Notes under the pieces: model-generated
What the model was told of the DNA's origin: nothing
Database searches by the model: none
Seen by the model: only the letters and a program-made list of their open reading frames with translations
Source of the DNA: Streptomyces sp. NBS 14/10
GTDB lineage: Bacteria > Actinomycetota > Actinomycetes > Streptomycetales > Streptomycetaceae
Reading direction: 5' to 3'
Length of the DNA: 64,000 nucleotides
Assembly: GCF_002224125.1 (NCBI RefSeq)
Contig: NZ_NCSM01000007.1
Location: 605,357 to 669,356, forward strand
Position numbers and translations under genes: made by a program
Part shown: positions 61,421-64,000 of the stretch, piece by piece
Numbering within the stretch: position 1 is the first letter of the stretch
Layout: each line of letters begins with the position of its first letter

Positions 61421-64000
61421 TCATCTGACCGCCGCCCGCAGGTCCGGGCCGGTGATCGCGATCGGACCGGCGGAGTCGGTACGCAGGACGGCGGCGCCCT
61501 GGGCGCGGAGGGCGGCGACGGTTCGGGGTGATGGGTGGCCATACGGGTTGTCCGCACCACAGCTGATCAGCGCGAGGCGCGGGCTCACACGGCGGAGCAG
61601 GCCCGGATCCTGGTAGGCGGAACCGTGGTGGGCGACCTTGAGGACGTCCACCTCGGACAGCGTGGGGTGGGCGGCCAGCAAAGCGCTCTGTGCGGGCGGT
61701 TCGAGATCGCCCAGGAGGAGGAAGGTCAGGCCCGCCGTGCGGACCAGGAGCGTGACGCTCGCGTCGTTCGGCCCCTCCACGGGCGGCCCGGTTTCGCCTT
61801 GCCCCAGCGCGGACGATACGGCCGCGCCTCGTCCCTCCGCGGGCGGTGCGGGCGCGCCTTGCCCCTCCGCAGCGCGCACGGCCGTGGGCGGCGGCCACAG
61901 CACCTCCCAGGACAGGGAGCCGACCCGGCGGCGCTCCCCCGGTGCGGCGGTGATCACCGGGATATGCGCCGCCCCGGCCCGGCGGCGCACGGACTCGGCC
62001 TGATCCGGCGGGTCCCGCAGGGGCGTCGTCTCGATCGCGCCCACCGCCCTGCCACGCAACGCTCCGCTCAGCCCGGCCACATGGTCGGCGTGGAAGTGGG
62101 TGAGAACGAGCAGCGGAATACGGACCACGCCCAGCCTCCGCAGACAGCGGTCCACGGCACGCGGCTCCGGACCGGTGTCCACGACGACGGCCGTGCCGGG
62201 GCCGGCCGAGAGGACCAGCGCGTCGCCCTGGCCGACATCGCAGACCACCAGGCGCCAACCGGGCGGCGGCCAGCCGGAGATGACGCGTGCCAGTGGAGCC
62301 GGGCGGATGAGTACGAGCAGCAGGAGCAGCGCGCAGAGCGCGCACAGCAGCCGGTGCCTCAGCAGGCGGCGGCCGGTGAGCACGGCGACGGCGGTGACGG
62401 CGGCCAGCAGCAGCCCGCCGGTCCAGCCGCCCGGCCAGGCCAGCTCCGCCCCGGGCAGCCCCGCGCCCACGCGGGCAACGGAGGCGATCCACCCGGCCGG
62501 CCAACCCGCCAGCCAGGCCAGGCACTCGGCGACCGGGAACGCGAACGGGGCCGCCGCGAGGGCGGCGAAGCCGAGGATCGTGGCGGGGGCGACCGCGAGC
62601 TCGGCGATCAGATTGCAGGGGATCGCCACCAGACTCACCCGGTCGGCCAGCACCACGACCACCGGCGCGCACACCGCCTGGGCCGCTACGGCCGCGGCCA
62701 GCATCTCTGCGGGCCGCGGCCGCAGCCCGCGCCGCCGCAGGGCAGCGCTGAGCCTCGGAGCGAGGGTGAGCAGCGCGCCCGTGGCCAGCACGGAGAGCAG
62801 AAATCCGTAGCTCCGCGCCAGCCAGGGGTCGTAGAGGACCAGTACCAGGACGGCGGCGGAGAGGGCGGGTAGCAGGGACCGGCGGCGGCCGGTGGCGATG
62901 GCCAGCAGGGTGATCAGCCCGCACGCGGCTGCGCGCAGCACGCTGGGGTCGGGTCTGCAGACGATGACGAAGCCGAGCGTGAGCCCGCCGCCGAGCAACG
63001 CGGTCATCCGCAGCGGGATGCCCAGCCGGGCGGCGAGCCCGCGCCGCTCGGCCCGGGCGGCGAGGTGGGGCGGTCCGATGAGCAGCACGAGGATCACCGA
63101 CAGGTTGCTTCCGCTGACCGCCAGCAGATGCGTCATGTCCGCGGCCCGGAACGCCTCTTCGAGATCCGGCGACACCCGTGAGGTGTCCCCCACGACAAGC
63201 CCCGGGAGCAGCGCCCGCGCGTCCGGGGCCAGCCCGTGGGTCGCTGCCCGCAGACCGCCCCGCAGCCGCCCGGCCACGCGCTGGGCCGCGGTGGGCCCCG
63301 CGACGATCTGCGGTGCCCCGCCGCCGTTGACGCGCACCACGGCGGCGATGCGGTCGCCGTCGCGCATCGGCGGGGCGAGACGGCCGTGGACGCGCAGGCG
63401 CGTGGAGGGCAACAGCCGCAGCCACGCGGCCTGCTGCTGCGGCCGTGGCTGGGCGATCACGAGGACGGGGGCGCGGGTGGTGGCCGCCGCGCCGCCGCCG
63501 TGGTCGGCGGCCACACGAGTGGCCTCCGCCTCCAGCACCACGGACACGGGCGCGGGCGCGGCGCCCCGCACCCGGGGACGGGTGAGACGCGGATCGCCCG
63601 TGACGGTCAGCTCGACGGAAGCCTCGGCGTACACCCGAGCCAGCGACGGCACCGGCCCCCGCCGCACATCCGCCCCATGCGCCCAGGCCACGGCAGCCGC
63701 CGCGGCCCCGCACACCAACGCCGCAGCGACACTCCCCCGAAGCCCACGCCACCGCACCCCGGCCGCCGGCGCGGCCACGGTTCCCTGGGCTACCACCGCT
63801 CCCGGGCCGTCTGCGGCTTCTGGGGCTGCTGGGGCTGCTACGACTTCTGGAGCGGCCATCTCTCCCGCGGCGGCTGCACCTTCCGGGACAGCCGCGCTTC
63901 CCGGGCCCGCTACAGCCCCCGAGGGCGCCGCGCCTCCCCGCGCCGCCACACCTCCCGCCGACGCCACACCTCCCGCCGACGCCACACCTCCCGCCGACGC
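61421..64000 (-). CDS. ComEC/Rec2-family competence protein, 5' end outside the window
   Basis: At least 854 aa. The N-terminal region (residues ~50-280) has a membrane segment and an OB-like extracellular part. The central Competence domain has many hydrophobic helices and contains LLAVSGSNLSVILVLLIG. The C-terminal part is an MBL-fold domain (VCDVGQGDALVLSAG, LTHFHADHVAGL) as in ComEC proteins. The frame stays open to the window end within an 18-bp tandem repeat encoding Ala-Ser-Ala-Gly-Gly-Val; the GTG at 63985 is inside this repeat, so the true start is probably further out. DNA-uptake channel in naturally competent bacteria; conserved in streptomycetes without proven competence. Confidence 0.9.
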   Translation of the reverse strand, partial: ASAGGVASAGGVASAGGVAARGGAAPSGAVAGPGSAAVPEGAAAAGEMAAPEVVAAPAAPEAADGPGAVVAQGTVAAPAAGVRWRGLRGSVAAALVCGAAAAAVAWAHGADVRRGPVPSLARVYAEASVELTVTGDPRLTRPRVRGAAPAPVSVVLEAEATRVAADHGGGAAATTRAPVLVIAQPRPQQQAAWLRLLPSTRLRVHGRLAPPMRDGDRIAAVVRVNGGGAPQIVAGPTAAQRVAGRLRGGLRAATHGLAPDARALLPGLVVGDTSRVSPDLEEAFRAADMTHLLAVSGSNLSVILVLLIGPPHLAARAERRGLAARLGIPLRMTALLGGGLTLGFVIVCRPDPSVLRAAACGLITLLAIATGRRRSLLPALSAAVLVLVLYDPWLARSYGFLLSVLATGALLTLAPRLSAALRRRGLRPRPAEMLAAAVAAQAVCAPVVVVLADRVSLVAIPCNLIAELAVAPATILGFAALAAAPFAFPVAECLAWLAGWPAGWIASVARVGAGLPGAELAWPGGWTGGLLLAAVTAVAVLTGRRLLRHRLLCALCALLLLLVLIRPAPLARVISGWPPPGWRLVVCDVGQGDALVLSAGPGTAVVVDTGPEPRAVDRCLRRLGVVRIPLLVLTHFHADHVAGLSGALRGRAVGAIETTPLRDPPDQAESVRRRAGAAHIPVITAAPGERRRVGSLSWEVLWPPPTAVRAAEGQGAPAPPAEGRGAAVSSALGQGETGPPVEGPNDASVTLLVRTAGLTFLLLGDLEPPAQSALLAAHPTLSEVDVLKVAHHGSAYQDPGLLRRVSPRLALISCGADNPYGHPSPRTVAALRAQGAAVLRTDSAGPIAITGPDLRAAVR

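Noticed and set aside
60054..63752. Apparent 1232-aa protein covering comEC and holA
   Set aside because: Its first two thirds are an out-of-frame reading of comEC; only the holA part has real motifs.

Overview
The window is high-GC actinobacterial DNA, almost certainly from a Streptomyces or a close relative. Evidence: many GTG and TTG starts, ATGA/GTGA gene overlaps, a leuA preceded by a Leu-rich leader peptide, a CIRCE-controlled hrcA-dnaJ pair, and the core order lepA-rpsT-holA-comEC, hemW, phoH-ybeY-CNNM and era. I saw no tRNA, rRNA, CRISPR array or insertion sequence.

Region 1 (1-9849) is a compact lipid-activation cluster. A leftward pair (MFS exporter, then a cytochrome P450 cut by the window edge) diverges from a tightly coupled rightward operon. 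That operon encodes a fatty acyl-AMP ligase, a MoaD/ThiS-like sulfur-carrier protein ending in Gly-Gly, a double-hotdog thioesterase-like protein, an acyl-CoA dehydrogenase with an extra C-terminal domain, an acyl carrier protein, and a second acyl-CoA dehydrogenase fused to a methyltransferase-like module. No NRPS or PKS gene is adjacent in the visible window. This is the best candidate for an undescribed system.

Region 2 (9928-22087) is accessory and regulatory: a two-gene WXG-like secreted-protein operon, an HTH/Clp-N pair behind a probable leaderless promoter with inverted-repeat operators, a GNAT, a membrane protein, a divergent MarR/AhpD-like pair, a NarL-type two-component system, an MMPL exporter and a TerB-like zinc-ribbon protein.

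Region 3 (22344-27429) carries leuA with its attenuator peptide, a protealysin-type M4 protease next to its emfourin-type inhibitor, era, and a cytidine-deaminase-fold protein lacking its zinc ligands.

Region 4 (27462-35643) looks like accessory DNA inserted between two parts of a normally contiguous block (phoH-ybeY-CNNM and cdd-era). It holds a Tat-signal SDR, a membrane HTH protein with a glycosidase-like domain that appears to have lost both catalytic acids, three small secreted proteins and a large LuxR (LAL) regulator.

Region 5 (35697-56468) is mostly conserved housekeeping: CNNM, ybeY, phoH, PfkB kinase, RNase Z, HIT, rsmE, nitronate monooxygenase, dnaJ and hrcA under CIRCE, MBL hydrolase, DUF3097, hemW, a SpoIIE-type phosphatase, a long-chain acyl-CoA synthetase, lepA and rpsT. 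The dnaJ 3' end is duplicated.

Region 6 (56469-64000) contains a scarred accessory segment (a frameshifted NTPase remnant joined to the tail of an I36-like secreted protein gene), a Pro-rich membrane-anchored protein, holA, a small acidic protein and comEC, whose 5' end lies beyond the window.
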